Positions 35,859 through 46,924 of a DNA stretch of 64,000 nucleotides are shown piece by piece. The number at the start of each line of letters is the position of its first letter. Positions within the stretch are counted from its first letter, which is position 1. Position numbers and translations under genes: made by a program. Origin of the DNA: Bos javanicus (taxonomy: Eukaryota; Chordata; Mammalia; Artiodactyla; Bovidae); the NCBI RefSeq assembly GCF_032452875.1, contig NC_083882.1, forward strand, positions 61,767,614-61,831,613. The letters are read 5' to 3'. The notes under the pieces are model-generated. The model saw only the letters and a list, made by a program, of their open reading frames with translations. It did not search any database and was not told the origin of the DNA.

Positions 35859-36063
35859 AGGCTTCCCAGATGGCTCAGTGGTAAAAGAATACGCCTGCAG
35901 TGCAGGAGACCTGGGTTCGATCCCTGGGTTGGGAAGATTCCCTGGAGAAAGAAATGGCAACCCATTGCAGTATTCTTGCCTGAAAATTCCATGGACAGAG
36001 GAGCCTGGAGGGCTACAGTCCATGGGGTCATGAAGAGTTGGACGCAACTGAACACACAGCACA
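35859..36063 (+). mobile_element. Bov-tA SINE
   Basis: Complete head and body, with a CACACAGCACACA end. Confidence 0.92.
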
Positions 36064-36214
36064 CAAGGAGGAAGGAGCTGTCTTTGGAGAATGGAATGAG
36101 CCTGAGAGGAAAGGGGTAGAAGAAGGACTGAGTCCAGATGAATGCTTGAACACCTTGCAATAGAAGGTATGAGGGCAAGTGGGTCCCTGCAGGGCTCCTG
36201 GGCATGGAGGCCTT

Positions 36215-36582
36215 TTATTGTCCCCCGTTTCCTGTAGGCAAGACCAGCCTCCATGACCTTCCCCGAGTTCCAAAGGGCAGATTCAAACAGTTGCTAATCA
36301 AGAGAGGAGCAGCCAAGCCACTTGATGCAAGATTAAACGGACAAGAGAAGGGCATCAAGATTAGGAGACCCACCATCTGAGACCCACAGCACCACCCTTG
36401 AACTATTGCTATAAAACTCTTCATCAAATCCTCCTGGGTTGAGACACATAGTTTTTTGAGGCAGGAACCCACTGTGTCCTCCTTTGCCTGGCAAAGCGAT
36501 AAAGCTGTTCTTTTCTACTTCACCCAAAACTCTCTCTGAGATTTGATTTCGCACCAGTGTACAGAGAGGCTGAGCTTTTGGC
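36215..36582 (+). mobile_element. Solo LTR-like segment
   Basis: Features in LTR order: a CTATAAAAC TATA-type box near 36410, a GATAAAGC polyadenylation-like signal near 36498, a pyrimidine-rich stretch, and GGCATCA at the end. No matching second LTR or internal region found nearby. The family is unknown. Confidence 0.4.
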
Positions 36583-36904
36583 ATCAGGTAAAGGGCAAGA
36601 ATGTAGAGATTCTGGTTCCATGAAGGACTGGAGGACTGTGCTTTGGGAGCCAAGTGAGGCAGTTAAGCAGAATTGGGAGACTGAGCAATAAACGTTGGAT
36701 GACAGAGATCCACGCCTTCCACAGCACTGCCAATTCCCTCCAGCCACGGACCATAGGCATCCCAAGAAAGCATCAGCAGAGGCGATAATGAAGCAAACGG
36801 CAGTTATGAGGCAGACATTCTCGACAATTCCTCCCCAGAGAAGCCTTAGGTGCCCCCACTTCCCCATTCGACATCTTCTAACCCAACCCTGTTTTATATT
36901 CCTG
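36583..36904. other. Unassigned sequence
   Basis: Could be ERV internal sequence following the LTR, but no motif confirms it. Confidence 0.4.
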
Positions 36905-37032
36905 GGTAGTGTTCATCACTGCTGATGTACTTCTCTTCTTGCCTTCCCTCTCATTAGAATGCCATCTTTGTGAACACAGAAACCATATCTGTCTTGCTCC
37001 TTGCCTCTCAGTGCCTGGCACACAGTAGCATG

Positions 37033-37253
37033 AGTGTGTGCATGCTTAGTCATGTCTGGCTCTTTGCGACCACAGGGACTGTAGCCCACCAGGCTCCTCT
37101 GTCCATGGAATTTTCCAGGCAAGAATACTGGAGTGGGTTGCCATTTCCTACTCTAGGGAATCTTCCCAATCCAGAGATCAAACTCATGTATCTTATGTCT
37201 CCATCTGCATTAGAAGGCAGATTCTTTACTACTGTGCCACTTGGGAAGCTCTG
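37033..37253 (-). mobile_element. Bov-tA SINE
   Basis: Antisense, complete, inserted in the L2 end. Confidence 0.92.
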
Positions 37254-37284
37254 GCATATGATCAGGCCTTAATATTATTTGTTG

Positions 37285-37598
37285 GGTCCAAGTTGGGCTT
37301 CCGGTGGGAGGGTCATGGACAAGATGGTTTCACCGGTGCAGGTCTCTCCGCTCATCAAGCTGGTCAGTTACTCCGCCCTGTTCCTCAGCGTGGCCTACGG
37401 AGCCAGGCGCTACAATTATCCAAAACCCTGGGCAGAAGAAGAGAGGAGGATAGCAGAGAAAAAGAAGCAGGATGAGCAGAAATGCATGGAGTGAGAACTG
37501 GCAGAAGCCTGAGGGGATAGCATATTAAAGTGAGCCTGCCCTTCTCCAGAACAGTGTGGATGAATAAAGTATAAAAACAAACAAACAAACAAAAAAGA
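37285..37598 (+). pseudogene. ATP5ME: Processed pseudogene of ATP synthase subunit e
   Basis: The parent gene encodes a small inner-membrane subunit of mitochondrial F1Fo ATP synthase that supports dimerisation. The retrocopy opens at ATG 37324-37326 with MVSPVQVSPLIKL, then the membrane segment (YSALFLSVAYGARRYNY) and an acidic/basic helix. Against the family's usual length of about 70 residues it lacks two residues in the EEERR-KKK region. It has premature TGA codons at 37492-37494 and 37510-37512 before the ancestral stop at 37531-37533. It has no introns, an AATAAA at 37563-37568 and a tail degraded to (AAAC)n. The TSD CCTTAATATTATTTGTTG (37267-37284) recurs at 37599-37616 with one difference. 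An L1-mediated, dead copy. A frame from upstream (37279) enters it but has no support. Confidence 0.93.
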
Positions 37599-37879
37599 CC
37601 TTAATAATATTTGTTGAGCAAATGAATAAAAGACCTAGAAAGCCAAAGCATAAATTCATGGACCAATTTTTGCCTAGGCAGACCTGGCAAAATGCACCTG
37701 GAAGATGTATCTGGAACCCCCAGAAATAATTCAGAGATGGTCAGTTGGTCTTGGGGTGGAAGTTGAATGTACTGGGCTGGAAGTCCTCACCTAGGGACCA
37801 AGAGGCATCATCATTTTGGAATAGTAAAGTCTTGGACAGTTTATTACAAACTCATCTCAGTATAATCACAACCTCTAAT

Positions 37880-38030
37880 TATACACCACCATTTCCATTT
37901 TGCAAATGAGAAAGCAAAGGCTCATAAAAAAATTAAACAAATTTCTGGCCCCTGGTCCTATAGCTAGTATCTGAAAGAACAAGCGTTTGAAATCCGGTCT
38001 AGCTGTGTCTGTAAGTCATGCCATTTCCAT
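37880..38030 (-). mobile_element. Diverged MIR SINE
   Basis: TTTCCATTTTGCAAATGAGA at the start, then TTTGAAATCCGGTCTAGC, antisense. Confidence 0.6.
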
Positions 38031-39284
38031 TATGCCACATTGGTTAACATCCACCCTTGGGCCTGTTTCCCATCCTTGAGGTGGATGAAGAGGAAGAGAC
38101 AGCACATACATAAATCTTTCAAAAGAGCAGCTGCCGCATAGACCATGTGGGGCCCAAACTGAAAATCAAAACACAAGCAAACATGACTAAAGTTCATGGT
38201 CTTTACCTGCCAAGGCACAGACGAAACAAAAAGAAGATCTGTTTGAGGTATATGATCTAAAATGATCTCTTCATGGCCAGCTTATGACATAAAAGTGTTT
38301 TTAAGCTGCTATTGCACAAAAGTGACTGAGCCATCATATTTCATAGCCCACCTAACTTTCTAGCTACCAGAGCATTTGACTGATAAAACATCACTCAAAA
38401 GAGACTGTGGTGTTGTATGTGTGAGGTCTGTTCATTTAAAGTTAGCTTCTTTTTATTGTGGTGGACGAGTGAAGGATTTGCCCAATTTTCACTGTCCTTG
38501 AAATATCTTTTCAAACATCAATGGTGGAGTCTTTGTCCTACATTTCTTTCCCTCACAACTCTCATGAGAACACTTAACCTTGCCTTCCTGGGTGCAAAGA
38601 GAGTCAATGAGTAGTCAGTAGTTGTAACTAATCAATATTTTATTCCCAATTCAATTTCAACAATGGAGAATGAAGTGACTTTTAAAAGACCAAAGGGAAA
38701 TACTTTGACAAACATACCAGAAAGTGTACAAAGTTAGGGTTAAAATGAAATCTTCAATCTTTTGCTAAGAAATTCCATTTCTGTAGATCATTCTTCTAAA
38801 GAAATAGTAACTATAAAAAATGGTTTCAATCTTTTAGAAAAGAGATTGAAAGAAAATACACCAAAATATTTAATGGGCTATATTTGTGTGAAGGAATTAT
38901 AGATTATTTTTCTCTCTTCTATCAGTTCATCTGTATTTTTTAGATGTTTTATGTTTATGTGAGGTAAAATATTCTACTAAAGTTTATTTTAACTTTTTTT
39001 TGAAAGGAAGAATATTTCCAACCCTTCCCTAGGAAAACAAATTTATATCAAATACTTTGTATTTCTTGAAGACTATGGCTTCAGGCTGAGGAGCAGTCTG
39101 CATTAGAAGAATCACTCAACCTCTTTCAGAGAACTGTGTGTGAACTGAAAGATATCTCTGAACATCCCTGAAAGATGCAGGTGCTTTTAAGAAGTATCTC
39201 TTGTCTCAGAAGAAACTGGGAATTAATAGATCACTGTTCTTATATCTGAATTACATTAGTTACATTGTTAAGTGAGAGAACATG
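38031..39284. other. Unassigned sequence
   Basis: AT-rich and possibly old L1-derived around 38640-39010. No confident call. Confidence 0.5.
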
Positions 39285-39867
39285 CTGAGGGTGATAGCCA
39301 GAATTCTAAGCTGGTCCTCCAAATTCTTGGCTTCTTGTACATACAAAGCTGCTCCCAGTTATTCAGCCAAACACTAATAGTGTTGTGAAAGGATTTTGAA
39401 GATTTAATTAAATTCTCAAATCAGTTGACATCAAGATACAAGGTTGTCTGACCTAATCACATAACCCCTTAATTCCAGATCAAGAGTTCAGAAGCTGGGA
39501 AGTCAGAGATTCTATGCACCAGAGATTTGACATGGCCTTGCAGACTTGAAGATGGGCCATGTGTGGGAATGTAGGCAGTTTTAGCAGCTGAGAGTGGGCT
39601 TCAGCTGACCAACAGCAGCAAAATAGTGACCTACTTCAGTCCTACAACCTCAAGGAACATAATTCTACCAACAACCTGAAAAAGTTTGGAAATAGATTTT
39701 TTTCTCAGAGCCTCCAAATAACAGCCCATTCTGGGCTGTATATTGAGTTTAGCCTGTGAGACTAAGTTGAGGACCCAGCCATGCTGTGCTGTACTCCTGA
39801 CCTAGAGAAGAAATATATACTGTTTTAAGGTGCTAAGTGTGTGGTAATAAGTTACTTAACGTGTGTG
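39285..39867 (+). mobile_element. MLT1-type LTR
   Basis: CAGAGCCTCCAAATAACAGC near 39708, then CTGTTTTAAGGTGCTAAGTG and GTGGTAATAAGTTA at the end are the MLT1 3' blocks in sense orientation. Confidence 0.75.
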
Positions 39868-39989
39868 TGTGTGTCAGATGTTCAGTCATGTCTGACTCTG
39901 CGACCCCATGGACTGTAGCCCACCAGGCTCCTCTGTCCAAGGGATTCTCCAGGCAAGAGTACTAGAGTGGGGTGCCACTTCCTTTTCCA
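39868..39989 (-). mobile_element. Bov-A monomer
   Basis: Antisense unit beside a short (GT)n. TACTTAAC at 39853-39860 and 39990-39997 may be its TSD. Confidence 0.85.
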
Positions 39990-40025
39990 TACTTAACAAT
40001 AGAAAGCTAATATAATGGGTTGTTG

Positions 40026-40252
40026 AGTGTTTGCTCAAACTTATGTCCATTGAGTCGGTGGTGCTGTCCAACCATCTCATCCTTTGTTGCCCCCTTCTCC
40101 TATTCTCCTCAATCTTTCCCAGCATCAGGGTCTTTTCCAATGAGTCAGCTCTTCACATCAGGTGGCCAAAGCTTTAGCATTAGTATTTCAAATGAATATT
40201 CAGGGTTGATTTCCTTTAGGATTGACTGATTTGATCTCCTTGCTGTCCAAGG
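40026..40252 (-). mobile_element. BovB internal fragment
   Basis: Corresponds to about 145-385 of the first BovB copy, for example GGGTCTTTTCCAATGAGTCA. It lacks the LINE tail and so is a broken piece. Confidence 0.88.
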
Positions 40253-40433
40253 TACAGAGTATTTATTATGAATGAAGGATATTTTGGTCTATACAGAAAG
40301 GAAAATTTTTCCTATCTTATCCTGACCTCCAATTCATTTCCCAAATGTGTAATTCACTCCAGAGCATTCTGCAGAGTGTTAATGATGATGCTTTTTCTCC
40401 TTTACCAAGTTTCAATACTAAGGAAATGAATAA

Positions 40434-40645
40434 TATTTCCCTGGTGGCTCAGGTGGTAAAGAATCCACCTGCAATGTGCAGACTCAGGTGTGATCCCTGG
40501 GTCGAGAAGATTCCCCAGGAGAAGGAAATGGCAACCTACTCCACTATTCTTGCCGGGGAAATCCCATGGACAGAGGGGCCTGGCAGGCTACAGTCCGTGG
40601 GGTCACAAAGAGTCAGACACGACTGAGTGACTAACACTTTGACAT
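40434..40645 (+). mobile_element. Bov-tA SINE
   Basis: Complete head and body. Confidence 0.92.
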
Positions 40646-40659
40646 TGACTATTGGTAAT

Positions 40660-40860
40660 ACTAATAATATAAATAGATAACACACAGTATAGCATTATGC
40701 TAAATACTTTACATGCATTCTCTCATTTAATTCCTACAATAATCATCTTAAGACAGAAATTATTGTTATCTGCATTTCAGATGAGGAAGCTGAGGTTTAG
40801 AGAATTACAGAAACTTAGAAATCATTCTGATTCTAAACCCACTTGCCTGGTGGGGAGTTT
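40660..40860 (-). mobile_element. MIR SINE
   Basis: ACTTTACATGCATTCTCTCA and CAGATGAGGAAGCTGAGG in antisense MIR order. Confidence 0.8.
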
Positions 40861-41550
40861 ACCGATGGTGTTCAAAGAGTTCATTGTTCTCTTTGTGTTT
40901 TATATATTCAGGTCTGTTGGTAAATATGAGAAACTAGGAAACCAAAAGGAATATATAACAGAGATGGCAACGATTTAAAATCTCAAAATAAGGTTGATCT
41001 AAAAGGAAATTTGGCAACCATTTTACAAAAAAAATTTTTTTAATGCATTTTCCTTAGCAGGGTAGATAACACAATTGCTTAAATTAAATAATTGTCTAGA
41101 CTTGATTGCTGAGATTTTTCAACTGTTTTTTATTTGTGAGATTTGAAAAAATACTAGGGAAATTTATTTGCCAAGAGTTGAGTCAATCAGTTAAGCAGCA
41201 ATTAAAAATTCCTTTGAGAGGGACATAATAATTTGATTCTTTTTATTACATTACATTAGTGCAGCTACTTTGAAAAGCCAGGAAGTAAATTCTGTAGAAC
41301 AAAGTAGCTCAAACACATATAAGAGGCATTAGAATATTTGCCAACAGTTGATCAATAAATAGAAAGAAAGATTATGTATTTCGAAAAGGCTAAGTGTGAG
41401 GAACTCACTCAAGAGTAATGCTGTCCTGTAGAAATAGAATGCAAGGTACAAATTTAATTGCAAATTTTCTAGTAGCCACATTTAGAAAAGCACAAAGACG
41501 TGAAGTTAATCTTAGTACTATGTTTTATTTAACCCAAAAAGTCCAAAATC
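40861..41550. other. Unassigned AT-rich sequence
   Basis: No named repeat. 41400-41500 resembles an old interspersed repeat only vaguely. Confidence 0.5.
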
Positions 41551-41785
41551 CTGGGCTTCCCAGGTGGCACTACTAAAAAAAAAAAAAAAAAAAAAAAAAA
41601 CCACCTGCTGATGCAGGAGATGCAAGAGACGTGGGTTTGATGTATGGGTTGGAAAGATCCCCTAGAGGAGGAAATGACAACTCACTCCAATGTACTTGCC
41701 TGGAAAATTCAATGGAGAGAGGAGTCTGGCAGGCTACAGTCCATGGGGCCACAAAGAGTTGCACCCAACTGAGCTTACTTCCAAA
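41551..41785 (+). mobile_element. Bov-tA SINE with internal A26 tract
   Basis: The tRNA-like head is interrupted at 41575-41600 by 26 A residues, where other copies read roughly GTGGTAAAGAACC. The body is intact downstream. Confidence 0.92.
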
Positions 41786-42202
41786 AATGCTATCATTTCA
41801 ACATGTAGTTATTATAAAAAGTATTAATGAGATATTTTGCATTCATTTTTACACTAAGTCTTCAAAATCCAGCATGTATTCTAAACATAATACTTCAAAC
41901 CAGTCACATTTCGAGTGCTCAGCAGTCACGGGTGGCTCCCCTTGGACCAGACAGCACAGTTCTGGTGCTTGTATCCTCACTGAGGGTAAGACCATACACA
42001 GGAAGGAAAGGTTGAAGTTGAGTCCAGGGGATGGGGATCCTAGTCATCTTACATATAAAACACAGATATAAATGCAGGGCACAAATAGATACACACTTTA
42101 CCTGTGGGATTAACATTTCACAGAGAGAGTATGTGTTCAGGGTTCTCCAGAAAAACAGAGCCAGTAGGATAGACCGAAGATTGAGAGACGGTAGATAAAC
42201 AG
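41786..42202. other. Unassigned sequence; MLT2-like end at 42130-42165
   Basis: CAGGGTTCTCCAGAAAAACA is the antisense end of an MLT2 LTR. The next SINE cuts it. Confidence 0.5.
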
Positions 42203-42406
42203 TGCATGCATGGACGCGCAGTGTGTCCAGCTCTTTGTGACCCCATGGACTGTAGCCTGCCGGGCTCCTCTGTCCACGGAATTTTTCAGGCAAGAATACT
42301 GGAGTAGGTTGGGATTTTCTATTCTAGGGAGTCTTCCTGACCCAGGCATTGAACCTCCGTCTCTTGTGTCTCATGCACTGACAGGCAGCTGAGCCACCAG
42401 GAGGCC
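42203..42406 (-). mobile_element. Bov-tA SINE
   Basis: Antisense; its head lacks part of the usual TTCTTTACCA region. Confidence 0.9.
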
Positions 42407-42679
42407 ATATTTATCTTATAGCTGAGGCCTGACCCTTCTCATTCTGAAAGGATAAAATGGCGTAGAAGAGTAGCTGAAGTAGTTTTGGAGCAAAGCACAA
42501 AGATAAGCATACATTCCGTATCTCCAGAGGTGGCAATGTAAATATAAATTAAGTAAAATTGAGAGAATGATAAACATGGCACTAGCTACATTTCAAGAGG
42601 CTACATGTGGCTGGTGGTCACTGTATTAGACAATTCAGTATAAAAATTGTCATCAGTGTGGGAAGTTCTGTTGGACAAT

Positions 42680-42905
42680 GCTGGTCTCGAGTATGATGAG
42701 TCAAGATTCAAATCCCATTTCCTCACTTCCTGTTTGTGTAACCTTGGGCAAGTTGCTGTACTTTTGTCCCTGTTTCCTCACCTGTAATATGAGCTAATGA
42801 TAAAATATCTATCTCAGGAAGTTTTGTGAGGAATAAATGAGTTCATGCATGCCAAGCGGCTAGCACAGTGCCTGGAATATAATTAAATATTTCATAAATG
42901 ATACC
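42680..42905 (+). mobile_element. MIR SINE
   Basis: Clear: TGTAACCTTGGGCAAGTTGC, TCCTCACCTGTAATATGAGC and GCACAGTGCCTGGAATATAA. Confidence 0.88.
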
Positions 42906-43417
42906 TGTTTTTTCAGTTATCTCCTGTCTGTTGAGGGTTTTTTTTCTTTTTGGTTGTTGTTCTATTTTGCTTTTGTATCAGGTAATATTTGTAATATTAC
43001 TTAACCAGAAAAAAAAAAAGAAAGAAATATAAAGCCCACTCAGGTAACTTAATTTTTGCCACTTAAATCATCTTGAAATAATCCCAATCATTTAAGATTT
43101 TTATTTCAATAACTCCGTTACTAGAGTATTTAAAATATGATTTTCATTTTGGACTGTTTCAGTGACAGAGAACTCATCCTCATCAAGATTTTAATGAATG
43201 CCTCAAATGTTGCTGTACTGTAATTTCATCAGTATCATAATTCAGCTGTTATAATGTCAAGACAACAAATTGCCTTAATCAGCAGTGCTTAGTCACACAG
43301 AGGTAGCGCTGGAACTAACAAGGCCATTGGCAAGAGTCACGCGGGAGTCAGGATGTATCCTTTTTTTCAGACCTGCCCTTCTAGGTCATTTTATATCATC
43401 TAACTCCCATCTCCTAC
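42906..43417. other. Unassigned sequence
   Basis: Short T and A runs near 42940-43020. No exon or repeat recognised. Confidence 0.55.
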
Positions 43418-43428
43418 CCTGGTTTTAT

Positions 43429-43650
43429 GGGCCTTCCAGGTGGCGCTAGTGTTAAAGAACCTGCCTGCCAGTGCAGGAGACATAAGAGACTTGGGTTCAA
43501 TCCCTTGGGTCAGGAAGATCCCCTGGAGAAGGACATGGCAACCCACTCCAGTGTTCTTGCCTGGAGAATACCATGGACAGAGCAGCAGGGTGGGCTACAG
43601 TCCGTAAAGTCGCTAAGAGTTGGACATGACTGAAATGACAGCACACACAT
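43429..43650 (+). mobile_element. Bov-tA SINE
   Basis: Complete. TSD CCTGGTTTTAT (43418-43428) and CCTTGTTTTAT (43651-43661). Confidence 0.93.
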
Positions 43651-43661
43651 CCTTGTTTTAT

Positions 43662-44054
43662 ATTTATCCCCCACAGTCACTTTTCCAGTGGGTACAAACC
43701 TTCCTATTTCTTGTTAGAAACCAGGATTAACTGGCTGTCTCAAATGATATACATTCTCAGAAAGCGTCACATCCACGAATATACAAATTTGATTCCCACA
43801 TTGGGAGACTTGGCAAAAATAGAAATTTTTAGTCATCAACACTGCTGGCTTTTCAGTTGTGATCTGTTGAGTTCATGTACAGTCTGATTATTTAAAAGCT
43901 ACTCAGGCATGCTTCCAGGAGAATGTGTGAAGCTTTTGAATAGGTGGAGATTTAGCAGTAAAGAAAGTTACCCAACTTTTAAATTCTATGTGGTACAAAT
44001 TAGTTTTTATTTGTTAGTTTGTTTGTTTTTTTGTTTAAAATAAATGTCTGAGGC
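43662..44054. other. Unassigned sequence
   Basis: Ends in a T-rich GTTTGTTTG stretch just before the BovB 5' break. Confidence 0.55.
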
Positions 44055-45424
44055 TAAGCAGTGGCCACAGGACTGGAAAAGGTCAGTTTTCATTCCAGTC
44101 CCAAAGAAGGGCAATGCCAAAGAATGCTCAAACTACTGCACATTTGCACTCATCTGACACGCTAGTAAAGTAATGCTCAAAATTCTCCAAGCCAGGCTTA
44201 AGCAATACGTGAACCGTGAACTCCTGATGTTCAAGCTGGTTTTAGAAAAGGCAGAGGAACCAGAGATCAAATTGCCAACATCCTCTGGATCATGGAAAAA
44301 GCAACAGAATTCCACAAAAACATCTATTTCTGCTTTATTGACTATGCCAAAGCCTTTGACTGTGTGGATCACAATAAACTGTGGACAATTCTTCAAGAGA
44401 TGGGAATACCAGACCACCTGACCTGCCTCTTGAGAAATCTGTATGCAGGTCAGGAAGCAACAGTTAGAACTGGACATGGAACAACAGACTGGTTCCAAAT
44501 AGGAAAAGGAGTACGTCAAGGCTGTATATTGTCACCCTGCTTATTTAACTTATATGCAGAGTACATCACGAGAAACTCTGGGCTGGAAGAAGCACAAGCT
44601 GGAATCAAGATTGCCAGGAGAAATATCAATAACCTCAGATATGCAGATGACACCACCCTTATGGCAGAAAGTGAAGAGGAACTCAAAAGCCTCTTGGTGA
44701 AAGTGAAAGTGGAGAGAGAAAAAGTTGGCTTAAAGCTCAACATTCAGAAAACGAAGATCATGGCATCTGGTCCCATCACTTGATGGGAAATAGATGGGGA
44801 AACAGTGGAAACAGTGGTAGACTTTATTTTTTGGGGCTCCAAAATCACTGCAGATAGTGACTGCAGCCATGAAATTAAAAAATGCTTACTCCTTAGAAGA
44901 AAAGTTATGACCAACCTAGATAGCATATTCAAAAGCAGAGGCATTACTTTGCCAACAAAGGTTCGTCTAGTCAAGGCTATAGTTTTTCCTGTGGTCATGT
45001 ATGGATGTGAGAGTTGGACTGTGAAGAAGGCTGAGTGCAGAAGAATTGATGCTTTTGAAGTGTGGTGTTGGAGAAGACTCTTGAGAGTCCCTTGGACTGC
45101 AAGGAGATCCAAGCAGTCCGTTCTGAAGGAGATCAGCCCTGGGATTTCTTTGGAGGGAATGATACTGAAGTTGAAACTCCAGTACTTTGGCCACCTCATG
45201 TGAAGAGTTGACTCATTGGAAAAGACTCTGATGCTGGGAGGGATTGGGGGCAAGAGGAGAAGGGGACGACAGGATAAGATGGCTGGATGGCATCACTGAC
45301 TCTATGGACGTGAGTCTCCATGAACTCCGGGAGTTGGTGATGGACAGGGAGGCCTGGTGTGCTGTGATTCATGGGGTTGCAAAGAGTCGGACACAACTGA
45401 GTGACTGAACTGAACTGAACTGAA
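44055..45424 (+). mobile_element. BovB LINE, 5'-truncated, sense
   Basis: Starts inside the reverse transcriptase and ends in ACTGA repeats. The frame at 44292-44783 has domain A (YAKAFDCVDHNKL), domain B (RQGC) and an intact YADD box, then stops at the TGA 44781-44783 shared with two other copies. The next frame (44805-45203) carries the C-terminal region. The sequence before 44292 is out of frame, so the N-terminal part is broken as well. Confidence 0.94.
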
Positions 45425-45476
45425 GCAGTTATAGGAATTCTACAAACTAAATGTAATAAAGTTCCGTGTCTCCAAT

Positions 45477-45693
45477 GGGCTTCCCTGGTAGCGCTAGTGG
45501 TAAAGAACTTACTTGCCAATGCAGGAGATGTGAGAGACCTGGGAAGGAGCCCTGAGTCAAGTAGATCCTCTGGAGGAGGTCATGGCAACCCATTCCAGTA
45601 TTAATGCCTAGAGGACCTCATGGACAGAGGTCTGGGCTGCAGTCCATGGGACTCTAGAGTCAGACATGACTGAAGTGACTTAGCATGCACACA
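45477..45693 (+). mobile_element. Bov-tA SINE
   Basis: Diverged copy with a short deletion in the body near 45630. Confidence 0.9.
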
Positions 45694-45736
45694 AATTCGA
45701 ATACACTTAGAGTTAGTGAAAGCTAAGGGAAATGCT

Positions 45737-46011
45737 TGGAGAAGGCAATGGCACCCCACTCCAGTACTTTTGCCTGGAAAATCCCATGGACGGAGGAGCC
45801 TGGTAGGCTGCAGTCCATGGGGTCGCTAAGAGTCAGACAGGACTGAGTGACTTCACTTTCTCTTTTCATTTTCATGCATTGGAGAAGGAAATGGCAACCC
45901 AGTCCAGTGTTCTTGCCTGGAGAATCCCAGGGATGGGGGAGCCTAGTGGGCTGCTGTCTATGGGGTCGCACAGAGTTGGACACGACTGAAGCAACTTAGA
46001 AGCAACAGCAG
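45737..46011 (+). mobile_element. Bov-A2 SINE (dimer)
   Basis: Two monomers with the ATGCATTGG linker. Perfect TSD GGGAAATGCT at 45727-45736 and 46012-46021. Confidence 0.94.
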
Positions 46012-46242
46012 GGGAAATGCTGATGGGCAATGAGTTTCCCATTTGTTTGTTCTGGGCCCAGAGAGCACTTACTGAGTATATAGCATGAGATGCTATTCTA
46101 GCTAGACCTTGGATTTAGGTAAACCTTTTCCAATATGATATCCTAGAAGCTTGTATAGTTTGATGAGTTTCAGTGATTTCTAAAGTTCCCCCCCCCCACC
46201 CCCAGAATAATCTAATGAAGAACTTCAACATATCTTTGGTGG

Positions 46243-46453
46243 TAGTGGTGGTTCAGTTGTTAAGTCGTGTCTGACTTTTGTGACGCCATGGACTGTAGCC
46301 TGTCAGGCTCCTCTGTCCATGAGATTCTCTAGGCAAGACTACTGGAGGGGGTTGCCATTTCCTTCTCCAAGGCATCTTCCCGACCCAGGGATCCAACCTG
46401 GGTCTCCTGCACTGTAGGCAGATTCTTTACCAACTGGGCTACAAGGGAAGCCC
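46243..46453 (-). mobile_element. Bov-tA SINE
   Basis: Antisense, complete. The C-rich run at 46188-46204 lies just upstream of it. Confidence 0.92.
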
Positions 46454-46572
46454 CTTATCTTTAAAGGAGATGAAAGTGAAACTGTTATGGTTAGAAGGAA
46501 GACAGAGCCCCTCCTTCCTACCCACCCAACTGCCACGTTCCTACTAAACTGCTTAATGCCCTAAAGCCCTCT

Positions 46573-46911
46573 CTTACTGTTCTTTTCTGGCCACACCCCA
46601 TGGCACATGGGATCTTAGTTTCCCAGCGAGGAATCCAACCCTTACCCCCTGCATTGGAAACATGGAATCTTAACCACTGGACACACCCAGGGAAGTGAAA
46701 AAGTGAAGTCAAAGTCACTTGGTTGTGTCCAACTCTTTGCAATCCCAAGGACTATAGCCCACCAGGCTCCTCTGTCCATGGAGTTCTCTAGGCAAGAATA
46801 CTGAAATAAGTTGCCATTCCCTTCTCCAGGGAATCCTCCACCCCCAGGGACTGAATCGGGTCTCTCGCATTGTAGGCAGATTCTTTATCACCTGAGCCAC
46901 CAGGGAAGTCC
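46573..46911 (-). mobile_element. CHR-type SINE fused to a Bov-tA
   Basis: 46573-46697 is an antisense CHR-type tRNA SINE (TGGCCACACCCCATGGCAC; CTTAACCACTGG). 46698-46911 is a complete antisense Bov-tA. The pair, not each member, is bounded by CCTAAAGCCCTCT (46560-46572) and CCTAAAACCCTCT (46912-46924). CCAGGGAAGT occurs at both SINE head ends. Confidence 0.85.
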
Positions 46912-46924
46912 CCTAAAACCCTCT

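Larger units (their letters stand above)
36905..37632 (+). mobile_element. L2 3' end, interrupted by a Bov-tA and a processed pseudogene
   Basis: CTCAGTGCCTGGCACACAG at 37008 continues in TTAATATTATTTGTTG (37269-37284) and then GTTGAGCAAATGAATAAA (37613-37630). Both insertions fall in the last 40 bases of the L2. Confidence 0.75.

Noticed and set aside
44292..44783. Reverse-transcriptase frame with intact YADD as a possibly active gene
   Set aside because: The element is 5'-truncated, has no endonuclease and stops at the shared TGA. It cannot encode a working protein.
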